A stretch of DNA of 64,000 nt from Solimonas variicoloris DSM 15731 (GTDB lineage: Bacteria > Pseudomonadota > Gammaproteobacteria > Nevskiales > Nevskiaceae). The stretch covers positions 472,962 through 536,961 of the forward strand of contig NZ_KB907925.1 in assembly GCF_000382285.1 (NCBI RefSeq). Direction: 5' to 3'. The notes under the pieces were generated by a model, which worked only from the letters and a program-made list of their open reading frames with translations, was not told where the DNA came from and ran no database searches. The position numbers and the translations under genes were made by a program. Shown one piece after another: positions 47,986 to 60,734 of this stretch. Each line of letters starts with the position of its first letter. Within the stretch, counting starts at the first letter, position 1.

Positions 47986-48770
47986 GCCACATCATCGCGG
48001 TTGCCAACCAGAAGGGCGGCGTCGGCAAGACGACGACCTCGATCAATCTCGCTGCCTCGCTGGGGGCGACCAAGCGGCGCGTGCTGCTCGTCGATCTCGA
48101 CGCGCAGGGCAATGCGACGATGGGCGTCGGCGTCGACAAGAGCCAGCTGCGCTATAGCACGCGCGACGTGCTGCTCGAGCAGGTCAAGATCCGCGACGCG
48201 ATCCAGTATCTGCCGGACCTCAATCTGTCGCTGCTGCCGGCCAATGCCGACATGACCGAGGCCGAGATCAAGCTGCGCGACGTCGCGCTCGGCGATTTCG
48301 CGCTGCGTGCCGCGCTCGCCGAAGTCGCCGACGACTACGACTACGTCATTCTCGATTGTCCGCCGGCGCTGTCGAAGCTGACCGTCAACGCCCTGGTCGC
48401 CGCCGACGGCGTGCTGATCCCGATGCAGTGCGAGTACTACGCGCTCGAAGGCCTGTCGGCGCTGATGGACACCGTGCAGAAGATCAAGCGCGTCATCAAT
48501 CCCAAGCTGGAGATCGAGGGCCTGCTGCGCACCATGTTCGATCCGCGCAACAACCTCGCCAACGACGTTTCCGGCCAGCTGACCCAGCATTTCGGCGACA
48601 AGGTCTATCGCACCCTGGTGCCGCGCAACGTGCGCCTCGCCGAGGCGCCGAGCCACGGCCTGCCGGTGATGCTCTATGACGCCAATTCCTCCGGCGCCAA
48701 GGCTTATCTGGCGCTGGCCGGCGAGGTGCTGCGCCGCCACGACGGCGGCCAGCTGCGGCTGCCGGCGTAG
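47982..48770 (+). CDS. parA: Chromosome-partitioning ATPase ParA (Soj)
   Basis: A 262-residue ParA. MSHIIAVANQKGGVGKTTTS holds the deviant Walker A, with the conserved aspartates in LLVDLDAQGNATMGVG and DYVILDCPPALSKLTVNALV. The ATG overlaps the rsmG stop by 4 nt, and parB follows after 72 bp. It drives segregation of the origin region with ParB. The cluster rsmG-parA-parB-atp is a common near-origin arrangement. Confidence 0.96.
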   Translation: MSHIIAVANQKGGVGKTTTSINLAASLGATKRRVLLVDLDAQGNATMGVGVDKSQLRYSTRDVLLEQVKIRDAIQYLPDLNLSLLPANADMTEAEIKLRDVALGDFALRAALAEVADDYDYVILDCPPALSKLTVNALVAADGVLIPMQCEYYALEGLSALMDTVQKIKRVINPKLEIEGLLRTMFDPRNNLANDVSGQLTQHFGDKVYRTLVPRNVRLAEAPSHGLPVMLYDANSSGAKAYLALAGEVLRRHDGGQLRLPA

Positions 48771-48842
48771 GCGCATGAAGACGGAATCCACGATACGCGC
48801 GGCCGACCGCGGCCGGCGTTTTGTCCTGCGGGAGAGGAAGCG

Positions 48843-49685
48843 GTGAGTACGAAGAAGCGGGGACTCGGGCGCGGGCTCGACGTGCTGCTCAGCAGCGTCG
48901 CCAATACGATCGACGAGGAAGCCGGCGACCAGCTGCGCGAACTGCCGGTCGATGCGCTGCAGCCGGGCCGGCATCAGCCGCGCCGTCAGTTCGACGCCGC
49001 CGCGCTGGAGGCGCTGACCGAGTCGGTGCGGGCGCAGGGCATCGTCCAGCCGATCGTGGTGCGCGCCGTCGGCGCCGACCGCTACGAGATCGTCGCCGGC
49101 GAACGCCGCTGGCGCGCCGCCAGGCAGGCCGGCCTCAAGACCGTGCCGGCGGTCATCAAGACGCTCGACGAGCAGGGCGCGATGGCGGTGGCGCTGGTCG
49201 AGAACATTCAGCGCGCCGACCTGAATCCGCTCGAAGAGGCCGAGGCGCTGCACAAGCTGATCCGCGATTGCGGCCTCACGCACGAGGCGGCGGCGACCGC
49301 GGTCGGCCGCTCGCGCACGCACATCACCAATCTGCTGCGGCTGATCGAGCTGAACGACGACGTCCAGCAACTGGTGCGCAACGGCCACCTGAGCTTCGGC
49401 CACGCCAAGGTACTGCTCGGCGTCGACGGGCCGCGGCAGTCCTCGCTGGCCAAGCTGGCGGTCGAGAAGCAGATGTCGGTGCGGCAGGTCGAGGCGCTGG
49501 TCCATGCCGATGATGCCGCCAAGCCGCGCCCCGCCAAGGCGCGCGTGCCGGCGGTCGAGCAGGAGCTGGCGCAGAAGATCGGCCTGCCGGTGCGCCTGCA
49601 GCAGAACGACGCGGGCCGCGGCCGGCTGACCGTCAGCTTCAAGAACGCCGACGAGCTGCAGCGCCTGCTGGCGCGGCTCGGCTAA
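48843..49685 (+). CDS. parB: Chromosome-partitioning protein ParB (Spo0J)
   Basis: A 280-residue ParB. GTG 48843 (MSTKKRGLGRGLDVLLSSV) has GGGAGAGG upstream. ParB/Srx CTPase motifs are GRHQPRRQFDAAALEALTES, EIVAGERRWRAARQAGLKTV and ALVENIQRADLNPLEEAEAL. A helix-turn-helix follows (LTHEAAATAVGRSRTHITNL). The C-terminal dimer domain ends NADELQRLLARLG. The 16-bp parS consensus was not noticed in the window. Confidence 0.96.
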   Translation: MSTKKRGLGRGLDVLLSSVANTIDEEAGDQLRELPVDALQPGRHQPRRQFDAAALEALTESVRAQGIVQPIVVRAVGADRYEIVAGERRWRAARQAGLKTVPAVIKTLDEQGAMAVALVENIQRADLNPLEEAEALHKLIRDCGLTHEAAATAVGRSRTHITNLLRLIELNDDVQQLVRNGHLSFGHAKVLLGVDGPRQSSLAKLAVEKQMSVRQVEALVHADDAAKPRPAKARVPAVEQELAQKIGLPVRLQQNDAGRGRLTVSFKNADELQRLLARLG

Positions 49686-49756
49686 AAGCCGGCGGCGAGG
49701 TTCGCCGGCGCCGCCGGCGAGCGGACAGGACGGCCTGGGGAGGCCGAGGGGGAGCG

Positions 49757-50548
49757 ATGCACGAGGCAGTCGTGGGAGCGGCGCTGGTCACCGGCGCTTC
49801 GTCGGGACTGGGCGCCGAGTACGCCCGCCAGCTGGCGGCGCGCGGCTACGACCTGATCCTGGTCGCCCGTTCGCAGGACCGGCTCGAGGCGCTGGCGACG
49901 GAACTGCGCGCCGTGCCCGGCGCGCGCGTCGAGGTGATCCGTGCGGATCTCGCCGAGCCCGGTGCCGGTCTTGCGCTGGCGGCGCGGGTCGAGGCGCTCG
50001 GCTGGCCGGTCGCGATGCTGGTCAACAATGCCGGCTTTGGCGTCGCCGGCCACTCCGCGGCGCTCGACCCGGCGCGCCTGCAGCAGATGATCACCCTCAA
50101 TTGCGCGACGCTGGTCGAGCTGACGCAGGCCTTTCTGCCGGCGATGCTGGCGCGCCGCGCCGGCGCGATCATCAACGTCGCTTCGCTGGCCGGCTTCCAG
50201 CCGATGCCGTACATGGCGGTCTACGGCGCGACCAAGGCCTTCGTGCTGTCGTATACCGAAGCGCTGTGGGCCGAGACGCGCGAGCGCGGTCTGCGCTGTC
50301 TGGCGGTCTGCCCGGGGCCGGTCGACACGCCGTTCTTCGAGGCGGCTGGTGGTTCGCACCTGCGCCAGGCCGTGCCGCCGGCGCTGATGGCGCGGCCGGC
50401 CGACGTGGTCGCGCGCAGCCTGCGCGCGCTCGATCGCGGATGCACGACCTTGGTGCCCGGACTGGCGAACCGGATGGTGGCGATGCTGCCGCGTCTGCTG
50501 CCGCGGCACTGGCTCGCGGCTTCCACCGCGCGCGTCATGCGCCGCTAG
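49757..50548 (+). CDS. Short-chain dehydrogenase/reductase (SDR)
   Basis: A 263-residue classical SDR. TGASSGLGAEYARQLAARG is the cofactor glycine motif (TGxxxGxG), followed by LVNNAGFGVAG, the catalytic Ser in NVASLAGFQ and YGATKAF (YxxxK). The C-terminal LLPRHWLAASTARVMRR is somewhat basic. NAD(P)-dependent oxidoreduction is expected; the substrate is unknown. It lies between parB and the atp operon on the same strand, where many genomes have no gene, and may have been inserted there. Confidence 0.9.
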   Translation: MHEAVVGAALVTGASSGLGAEYARQLAARGYDLILVARSQDRLEALATELRAVPGARVEVIRADLAEPGAGLALAARVEALGWPVAMLVNNAGFGVAGHSAALDPARLQQMITLNCATLVELTQAFLPAMLARRAGAIINVASLAGFQPMPYMAVYGATKAFVLSYTEALWAETRERGLRCLAVCPGPVDTPFFEAAGGSHLRQAVPPALMARPADVVARSLRALDRGCTTLVPGLANRMVAMLPRLLPRHWLAASTARVMRR

Positions 50549-50610
50549 CGCGGCGCGTCGATGCGGTGCCGAAACCGTGACATCGCAAGGTTTTTGCAAT
50601 GATCCTCGTC

Positions 50611-50640
50611 TTGCCGAGCGAAATAATAAGCCGCTATACT
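50611..50640 (+). promoter_or_regulatory. Promoter of the atp operon
   Basis: TTGCCG (50611-50616) and TATACT (50635-50640) with 18-bp spacing lie in an A/T-rich patch (GAAATAATAAG between them). The atpI start is 48 bp downstream. This is one of the best sigma70-like promoters in the window. Confidence 0.65.
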
Positions 50641-50687
50641 CTCTGCGATTGATTGGTGCACTGCACCAAGCTGGTTCGCAGTGACAT

Positions 50688-51843
<1,156 letters not shown>

Positions 51844-51918
51844 AAGTTCTGGTTTTCGGCTGAATCGCGGCACTGCTTTACCGTTTTCCACCACGCACCA
51901 TCACGGAGTTAGGAGTAA

Positions 51919-52188
<270 letters not shown>

Positions 52189-52226
52189 GCGTCGTTTTTC
52201 CGTCTCACTCAACCGGAGCTTAGCCC

Positions 52227-52700
52227 ATGCAGGCAAGCATTCCGTCGATCTTCGGCCAGATGATCGTGTTCGGCCTGTTCGTGTGGTTCACGATGAAGTT
52301 CGTGTGGCCGCCGATCACCAAGGCGCTCGAGGAGCGTCGCTCCCGCATCGCCGACGGCCTGGCCGCGGCGGAGAAGGGCTCGCGCGCGTTGCAAGATGCC
52401 TCGCTGAAGAGCGAGGAGGCGCTGAAGGCGGCTCGCGTGCAGGCGCAGGAGATCCTCGTCAACGCCAACAAGCAGGCTGCGCAGATCGTCGAGCAGGCCA
52501 AGGGCACGGCGCAGGTCGAGGCCGAGCGCATCGTCGCCAAGGCGCACGAGGACGTGCAGCGCGAAGTCGCCCATGCCCGTGACGAACTGCGCAAGCAGGT
52601 CGGCGAGCTGGCGGTCGCTGGCGCGGCCAAGATCCTCAAGCGCGAAATCGACGCAAAGGCGCATGCCGACGTGTTGAACGAGCTGGCGGCGAAGATCTAA
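52227..52700 (+). CDS. atpF: F0F1 ATP synthase subunit b
   Basis: A 157-residue peripheral stalk subunit. An N-terminal membrane helix ([20 protein letters not shown]) is followed by a charged coiled coil ([20 protein letters not shown] and onwards). There is no cleavable signal. It is followed by atpH after 9 bp. Confidence 0.95.
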   Translation: MQASIPSIFGQMIVFGLFVWFTMKFVWPPITKALEERRSRIADGLAAAEKGSRALQDASLKSEEALKAARVQAQEILVNANKQAAQIVEQAKGTAQVEAERIVAKAHEDVQREVAHARDELRKQVGELAVAGAAKILKREIDAKAHADVLNELAAKI

Positions 52701-52709
52701 GGCACGACG

Positions 52710-53246
52710 ATGGCGGACTTCAGCACGGTGGCGCATCCGTACGCGAAAGCGGTTTTCGAGCTTGCGCGCGACAGCGGTGACTACAAGGCCTGGGGCGAGT
52801 CCCTGCAGGCGCTCGCGGCGCTGTTCGGCACGCCCGAGGTCGCGTCCCTGACGGCGAATCCGTCGCTGACGCGCGCCGATCTGTCGGCGGCGCTGGCGCA
52901 GTCGCTCGGGGCCAAGCTGCCGGCGCCGGCGGTCACGCTGGTCCGTCTGCTGGTCGAGAACCACCGGCTGCCGGCGTTGCCGGCGATCGCGGCCGAGTAC
53001 GAGCGCCTGCGCGACGAGGCCGAGAAGCGCGTCGAGGTCGAAATCACCTCGGCGGCGACGATCGACGCGGCGCAGCAGGAAAAGCTGGTGGCAGCAGTCC
53101 GGCAGCGGCTGGCGCGCGACGTCGCCGTCAGCTGGCAGGTCGATCCGGCGCTGATCGGCGGTGCGGTGATCCGGACTGGCGACATGGTCCTCGATGGTTC
53201 GTATGCCGGCGAGCTCGCCCGGCTCAAGACCGTCGTGACGCAGTGA
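52710..53246 (+). CDS. atpH: F0F1 ATP synthase subunit delta
   Basis: A 178-residue subunit that joins the stalk to the F1 head. MADFSTVAHPYAKAVFELAR is the family start, and LIGGAVIRTGDMVLDGSYAG then ELARLKTVV the end. Confidence 0.95.
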   Translation: MADFSTVAHPYAKAVFELARDSGDYKAWGESLQALAALFGTPEVASLTANPSLTRADLSAALAQSLGAKLPAPAVTLVRLLVENHRLPALPAIAAEYERLRDEAEKRVEVEITSAATIDAAQQEKLVAAVRQRLARDVAVSWQVDPALIGGAVIRTGDMVLDGSYAGELARLKTVVTQ

Positions 53247-53288
53247 GACTGGCGCTCTAACGCGGAAAATTTTCAGGAATCGGTTCCT

Positions 53289-54827
<1,539 letters not shown>

Positions 54828-54842
54828 GACTGGAGCGAAGTC

Positions 54843-55703
54843 GTGGCCGGCGCCAAGGAAATCCGCACCAAGATCAAGAGCGTTAAGAACACGCAGAAGA
54901 TCACGCGTGCGATGGAAAAAGTCGCCATGTCGAAAATGCGCAAAGCGCAGGATCGCATGGCGGCCGCCCGTCCGTATGCCGAACGCCTGCGGCGTACGCT
55001 CGGCCATCTGGCGCAAGCGAACCTCGAGTACAAGCATCCGTTCATGGTCGAGCGCGAGGTCAAGCGCGTCGCGTTCCTGATTGTGTCGACCGACCGCGGC
55101 CTCTGCGGCGGTCTGAACATGAACGTGTTCCGCGCCACGATCCGCGCGATCCGCGAGTGGCAGGCCAAGGGTGTCGAGGCCGAGCTGGTGCTGGTCGGCA
55201 ACAAGGCGATCTCGTTTTTCCGCCGCGTCGGCGGCAAGGTGCTGGCGAGCGCCACGCAGCTCGGCGACCGTCCGCAGCTCGAACAGCTGATGGGCATCGT
55301 CAAGGTGCTGTCGGACGCCTACCGTGACGGTCAGGTCGATCGCGTGTTCGTGGTCGCCAACCAGTTCGTCAACACCATGACGCAGCGCGCCGACGTCGTG
55401 CAGCTGCTGCCGGTGCAGCCGTCCGACAGCGAAGGCCTGCTCGAGCACTGGGATTACCTGTACGAGCCGGACGCGGTCGAACTGCTCGACACGGTGCTGG
55501 CGCGTTACACGGAATCGCAGATCTACCAGGCGGTGATCGAGAACGCGGCTTCCGAACAGTCTGCGCGCATGGTGGCGATGAAGGCGGCGTCGGACAATGC
55601 CGGCAAGATCATCAACCAGCTGCAGCTGCAGTACAACAAGGCTCGCCAGGCGAATATCACCAAGGAACTGGCGGAAATCGTCGGCGGCGCGGCGGCTGTC
55701 TGA
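54843..55703 (+). CDS. atpG: F0F1 ATP synthase subunit gamma
   Basis: A 286-residue central stalk subunit. GTG 54843 ([20 protein letters not shown]) has GGAGCGA upstream. [15 protein letters not shown] and the C-terminal [20 protein letters not shown] are conserved. Confidence 0.96.
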   Translation: MAGAKEIRTKIKSVKNTQKITRAMEKVAMSKMRKAQDRMAAARPYAERLRRTLGHLAQANLEYKHPFMVEREVKRVAFLIVSTDRGLCGGLNMNVFRATIRAIREWQAKGVEAELVLVGNKAISFFRRVGGKVLASATQLGDRPQLEQLMGIVKVLSDAYRDGQVDRVFVVANQFVNTMTQRADVVQLLPVQPSDSEGLLEHWDYLYEPDAVELLDTVLARYTESQIYQAVIENAASEQSARMVAMKAASDNAGKIINQLQLQYNKARQANITKELAEIVGGAAAV

Positions 55704-55734
55704 AGTTTTGGAAAATTGTGGCGCAGCGGCCTAG

Positions 55735-57183
<1,449 letters not shown>

Positions 57184-57209
57184 TCGGCTGAAAGGCCGGG
57201 AGAACGCAA

Positions 57210-57632
57210 ATGCCACAACTTCACGTCGATATCGTTTCCGCCGAAGGCCACATCCACTCGGGAGCCGCCGAGATGGTGTTCGCCCCGGCGGAAATGGGCG
57301 AAGTCGGCATCGCGCCGCGCCACGCGCCGCTGTTGACCCGGCTCAAGCCGGGCACGCTGCGCGTCAAGACGCCGGATGGCCAGGAACTGCCGTTCTTCGT
57401 CAGCGGCGGCATCCTCGAGGTGCAGCCCTACCTCGTCACCGTGCTCGCCGACGCGGCGCTGCACGGCAAGGACGCCGACGAGGCCGCCGCCCTGAAGGCC
57501 AAGCAGGAAGCCGAGGAGAAGCTGGCTGGCGCCAAGACGCAGGTCGACATCGCCAAGGCCCAGGCCGCCCTTGTCGAAGCCGCGGCGCGCCTCGAATTCG
57601 TGCGCAAGCTCAACGCGCCGAGCCATCACTAA
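57210..57632 (+). CDS. atpC: F0F1 ATP synthase subunit epsilon
   Basis: A 140-residue subunit: an N-terminal beta domain (MPQLHVDIVSAEGHIHSGAA, then FAPAEMGEVGIAPRHAPLLT) and two C-terminal helices that can inhibit ATP hydrolysis. It is the last gene of the operon, and a terminator follows at 57661. Confidence 0.95.
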   Translation: MPQLHVDIVSAEGHIHSGAAEMVFAPAEMGEVGIAPRHAPLLTRLKPGTLRVKTPDGQELPFFVSGGILEVQPYLVTVLADAALHGKDADEAAALKAKQEAEEKLAGAKTQVDIAKAQAALVEAAARLEFVRKLNAPSHH

Positions 57633-57660
57633 GGCGGCATCGCTGCATCGAAGAAAAACG

Positions 57661-57683
57661 GGGCGCCGCAAGGCGCCCTTTTT
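57661..57683 (+). terminator. Rho-independent terminator of the atp operon
   Basis: GGGCGCC (57661-57667), loop GCAA, GGCGCCC (57672-57678), then five Ts. It lies 28 bp after the atpC stop. Confidence 0.93.
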
Positions 57684-57798
57684 CGTATGCGGCGTGCCGG
57701 CCCGCCCGCCGGGCGATTCGCCCGATCACCGTGCCCGAGGCGAAACGGTTAAAGTCCGCCGATCATTCACCACGCGCGTTCCGTCCGCGCCGCCGCCC

Positions 57799-59181
57799 AT
57801 GCCTGCACCGCTACACGTCATCATCCTCGCCGCCGGTCAGGGCACGCGCATGAAGAGCGCGCGGCCGAAAGTCCTGCACGAGATCGCCGGCCGCGCGATG
57901 CTCGGTCACGTCATCGACGCCGCGCAGCAGCTGGCGCCGGCCGGGATCCATGTCGTCGTCGGCCATGGCGGCGAGATGGTGCGCGCGTGGGCCCGCGACC
58001 ACGTCGCCGGTGTGCCGCTGCACTGGGCAGAGCAGGCCGAGCAGCTCGGCACCGCGCATGCGGTGCAGCAGGCGATGCCGCAGATTCCGGACGCCGCGCA
58101 AGTCCTGATCCTTTACGGCGACGTGCCGCTGGTGCGCGCCGCGACCCTGGCGGCATTGATCGAGGCCGGGCGCCGCACGCTGGCGCTGCTGACCGTCGAG
58201 CTCACCGATCCCGCCGGCTACGGCCGCATCCTGCGCAACCGTGGGCGTGCGATCACGGCGATCGTCGAGGACAAGGACGCCACGGCGCGCCAGCGCGCGA
58301 TTCGCGAGGTCAACACCGGCCTGATGAGCGTGCCCGCCAAGCGCCTGCGCGGCTGGCTGGCGCGCGTCAAGAACCGCAATGCCAAGGGCGAGTACTACCT
58401 GACCGACATCGTCGGCATGGCGGTCAAGGCCGGTTTGAAGGTCGTTGCCGCCAGCGCCGTGCCGGACGAAGTCGAGGGGGCCAACGACCGCGCGCAGCTG
58501 GCCCGTCTCGAGCGCCTGTACCAGGCGCGGCAGGCGAGCGCCCTGCTGGCCGACGGACTGGCGCTCGCCGATCCGGCGCGCTTCGATCTGCGCGGCCAGC
58601 TGACGCACGGCCGTGATGTGTTCGTCGACGTCGGCTGCGTGCTGGAAGGCACGGTCGTGCTCGGCGAGGGCGTGCATATCGGTCCGTACTGCGTGCTGCG
58701 CGACGTGACGCTCGGCGCCGGCACGCGCGTGCACGCGCATTCGGTACTCGAAGGATGCACGGCTGGCGCGGACTGCGTGATCGGCCCGTTCGCGCGCGTG
58801 CGGCCGACGACGCAGCTCGCCGACGGCAGCCATGTCGGCAACTTCGTCGAGATCAAGAACGCGCAGCTCGGCGCCGGCACCAAGGCCAATCATCTGGCCT
58901 ACGTCGGCGACGCCACGATCGGCAGTCGTACCAACATCGGTGCCGGCGTCATCACCTGCAATTACGACGGCGCCAACAAGCACCGCACGACGATCGGCGA
59001 CGACGTCTTCGTCGGTTCCGACACGCAGCTGGTCGCGCCGGTCGCGGTTGGCGACGGCGCGACGATCGGTGCCGGCTCGACGATCACGCGCGACGTGCCC
59101 GGTGGCGGCCTGACCATCGCCCGAGCGCGCGAACAGAAGACGTTGGCGTCCTGGAAACGGCCGCGCAAGGGCGCCGGCTAG
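57799..59181 (+). CDS. glmU: Bifunctional N-acetylglucosamine-1-phosphate uridyltransferase / glucosamine-1-phosphate acetyltransferase
   Basis: A 460-residue enzyme making UDP-GlcNAc for peptidoglycan and LPS. The N-terminal half is the uridyltransferase (ILAAGQGTRMKSARPKVLHE, LYGDVPLVR, NTGLMSV). The C-terminal half is a left-handed beta-helix of hexapeptide repeats with the acetyltransferase residues in AYVGDATIGSRTNIGAGVIT followed by CNYDGANKHRT. ATG 57799 (MPAPLHVIILAAGQGTRMKS) fits the family start; the frame is open upstream without similarity. It is close to glmS, its pathway partner. Confidence 0.97.
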   Translation: MPAPLHVIILAAGQGTRMKSARPKVLHEIAGRAMLGHVIDAAQQLAPAGIHVVVGHGGEMVRAWARDHVAGVPLHWAEQAEQLGTAHAVQQAMPQIPDAAQVLILYGDVPLVRAATLAALIEAGRRTLALLTVELTDPAGYGRILRNRGRAITAIVEDKDATARQRAIREVNTGLMSVPAKRLRGWLARVKNRNAKGEYYLTDIVGMAVKAGLKVVAASAVPDEVEGANDRAQLARLERLYQARQASALLADGLALADPARFDLRGQLTHGRDVFVDVGCVLEGTVVLGEGVHIGPYCVLRDVTLGAGTRVHAHSVLEGCTAGADCVIGPFARVRPTTQLADGSHVGNFVEIKNAQLGAGTKANHLAYVGDATIGSRTNIGAGVITCNYDGANKHRTTIGDDVFVGSDTQLVAPVAVGDGATIGAGSTITRDVPGGGLTIARAREQKTLASWKRPRKGAG

Positions 59182-59233
59182 GGCCTGCTAGAGGCCCATA
59201 GCGTCGCCGTGGCCGAGTCCGGCCGCAGCCGAC

Positions 59234-60553
59234 TCAGCCGGGATGCACCGGCCGCGCCAGCAGCGGCGGATGGCGCAGTGCCGACCACAGCCCGAGCGCG
59301 ACCGCGGTGGCGTGTCCGGCGGCAAGGCCCAGCGCCGCACCGAACGCGCCCTGCCACGGCGTCAGCGCGAGACCGACGAGCGCCGACACCGCAGCAGCCG
59401 CATAGAGGACGTGCCGCGCGCCGCCGGCGTCCCAGTGTGCGGCGTGATAGCGATACAGCGGACGCGCCGTGACCGACAGCGCTTCGGCGACGATCAGCGC
59501 CAGATACACGCCGAGCGCGGCGGCGTACGGCGCGCCGTACTGTGCGAGGCTCCACGGCGCGGCGATGATCAGCAGCGCGGCCATCGCGGCGCTGGCGAGC
59601 GCGACGCCGCTCAGCGCCAGCCACAGTGCGCCGCGCCCGTAGGCGCCGCCCAGATGGGCGCCGAGGCGGCCGAGCCGCGGCGCGACCAGCAGCGCCAGTA
59701 CCGGCATCAGATACAGGATCAGCTGGGCGCTGCGCGTGCTGACAGCGAACAGCGCCATCTCGTCCGGCGGCGCGAGCGCGACGAGCAGGCCCAGCGGCGC
59801 CCACAGCAAGGCGACGTTGGCGAAACCGATGCCGGCTTCCGCCTCGATCTGCTGGTCGATCTGCGCCCATGCGGCGCGCCGCGTCTCGTCGCGCGTGGCG
59901 GCTGCCGGTGCGACGCCGAACACGCGCCGCGCGAAGCCGTGCGCGACGGCGGCCGCCAGCAGACTGCCGGCGAGGAAGATCCACGAGAACAGTTCGAGCG
60001 GAGGATGCGGTGGCGCGACTGCCACCGCCAGCAGGATCGCGCCGTTCATCACGTAGGCCGTGCACATCAGGCTCATCAGATAGCGGTTGGCGGCGCGCAG
60101 TGCGGCGCCGACCATCGTCGCGTAACCGGCGAACGGCAGCGCCAGCACGAACGGCACGAAGGTCTGCAGGTAAGGGCGCAGGTACTGCGCCATCACGTCG
60201 AGGTCGGCGGCGATGACGAGCAGCACCGCGCAGATCAGGCAGCAACGCCGCATGAAGCGCGCGCTCAGCTCGCGCAGGACTTCGGCATCGCCGACGCCGG
60301 TGCTGCGCGCCAGCCCGGCGACGATGTGGCGGCCGAGGTAGACGTCGAACTTGGCGCGCATGAAGGCGGCGCCGGCCAGGGTGACGACGAAACCCTCGAA
60401 GAACAGACCGGTATCGAACAGCGACAGGGTTCGCGCGATCGCCAGTGTCGCGGCGATCTGCAGGAGCACGCCGAGCGCGCGAAACGCCGTGTCGGCGGCG
60501 CGCGGCCCTGCCGCGGTCGGCGCATGCCCGGCATGCGATGGCGTCGCGCTCAT
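59234..60553 (-). CDS. Polytopic membrane protein, flippase-like (MATE/Wzx superfamily)
   Basis: A 439-residue protein with about 12 hydrophobic helices. ATG 60553 (MSATPSHAGHAPTAAGPRAA) has GGGAGC upstream. The first helices read FRALGVLLQIAATLAIARTL and LFDTGLFFEGFVVTLAGAAF, the pattern of Wzx-like flippases, in which an N-terminal helix pair is followed by a long loop. No glycosyltransferase lies next to it, so the exported lipid-linked sugar, if any, is unknown. It is divergent from glmS and sits between glmU and glmS on the other strand. Confidence 0.65.
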   Translation of the reverse strand: MSATPSHAGHAPTAAGPRAADTAFRALGVLLQIAATLAIARTLSLFDTGLFFEGFVVTLAGAAFMRAKFDVYLGRHIVAGLARSTGVGDAEVLRELSARFMRRCCLICAVLLVIAADLDVMAQYLRPYLQTFVPFVLALPFAGYATMVGAALRAANRYLMSLMCTAYVMNGAILLAVAVAPPHPPLELFSWIFLAGSLLAAAVAHGFARRVFGVAPAAATRDETRRAAWAQIDQQIEAEAGIGFANVALLWAPLGLLVALAPPDEMALFAVSTRSAQLILYLMPVLALLVAPRLGRLGAHLGGAYGRGALWLALSGVALASAAMAALLIIAAPWSLAQYGAPYAAALGVYLALIVAEALSVTARPLYRYHAAHWDAGGARHVLYAAAAVSALVGLALTPWQGAFGAALGLAAGHATAVALGLWSALRHPPLLARPVHPG

Positions 60554-60734
60554 GTCGATGCTCCCGGGCCTGTGGCCCCTGTCTCCCCGCGGACATCGTA
60601 TGCCGTCGTCCTCGCGTCCCCCATACACCGTTCGGATGATCCGCCGCCGGCCGCCCCGCCGGCGCCGGGCGCGCAGCCGGTAGAATGCGCGCTTCGGCCG
60701 GCCGACCGGCCTTTCACCTTCCGGAATCCTGCGC

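Noticed and set aside
47982..49685. parS sites near parAB
   Set aside because: No match to the 16-bp parS palindrome was noticed by eye; they may lie elsewhere.
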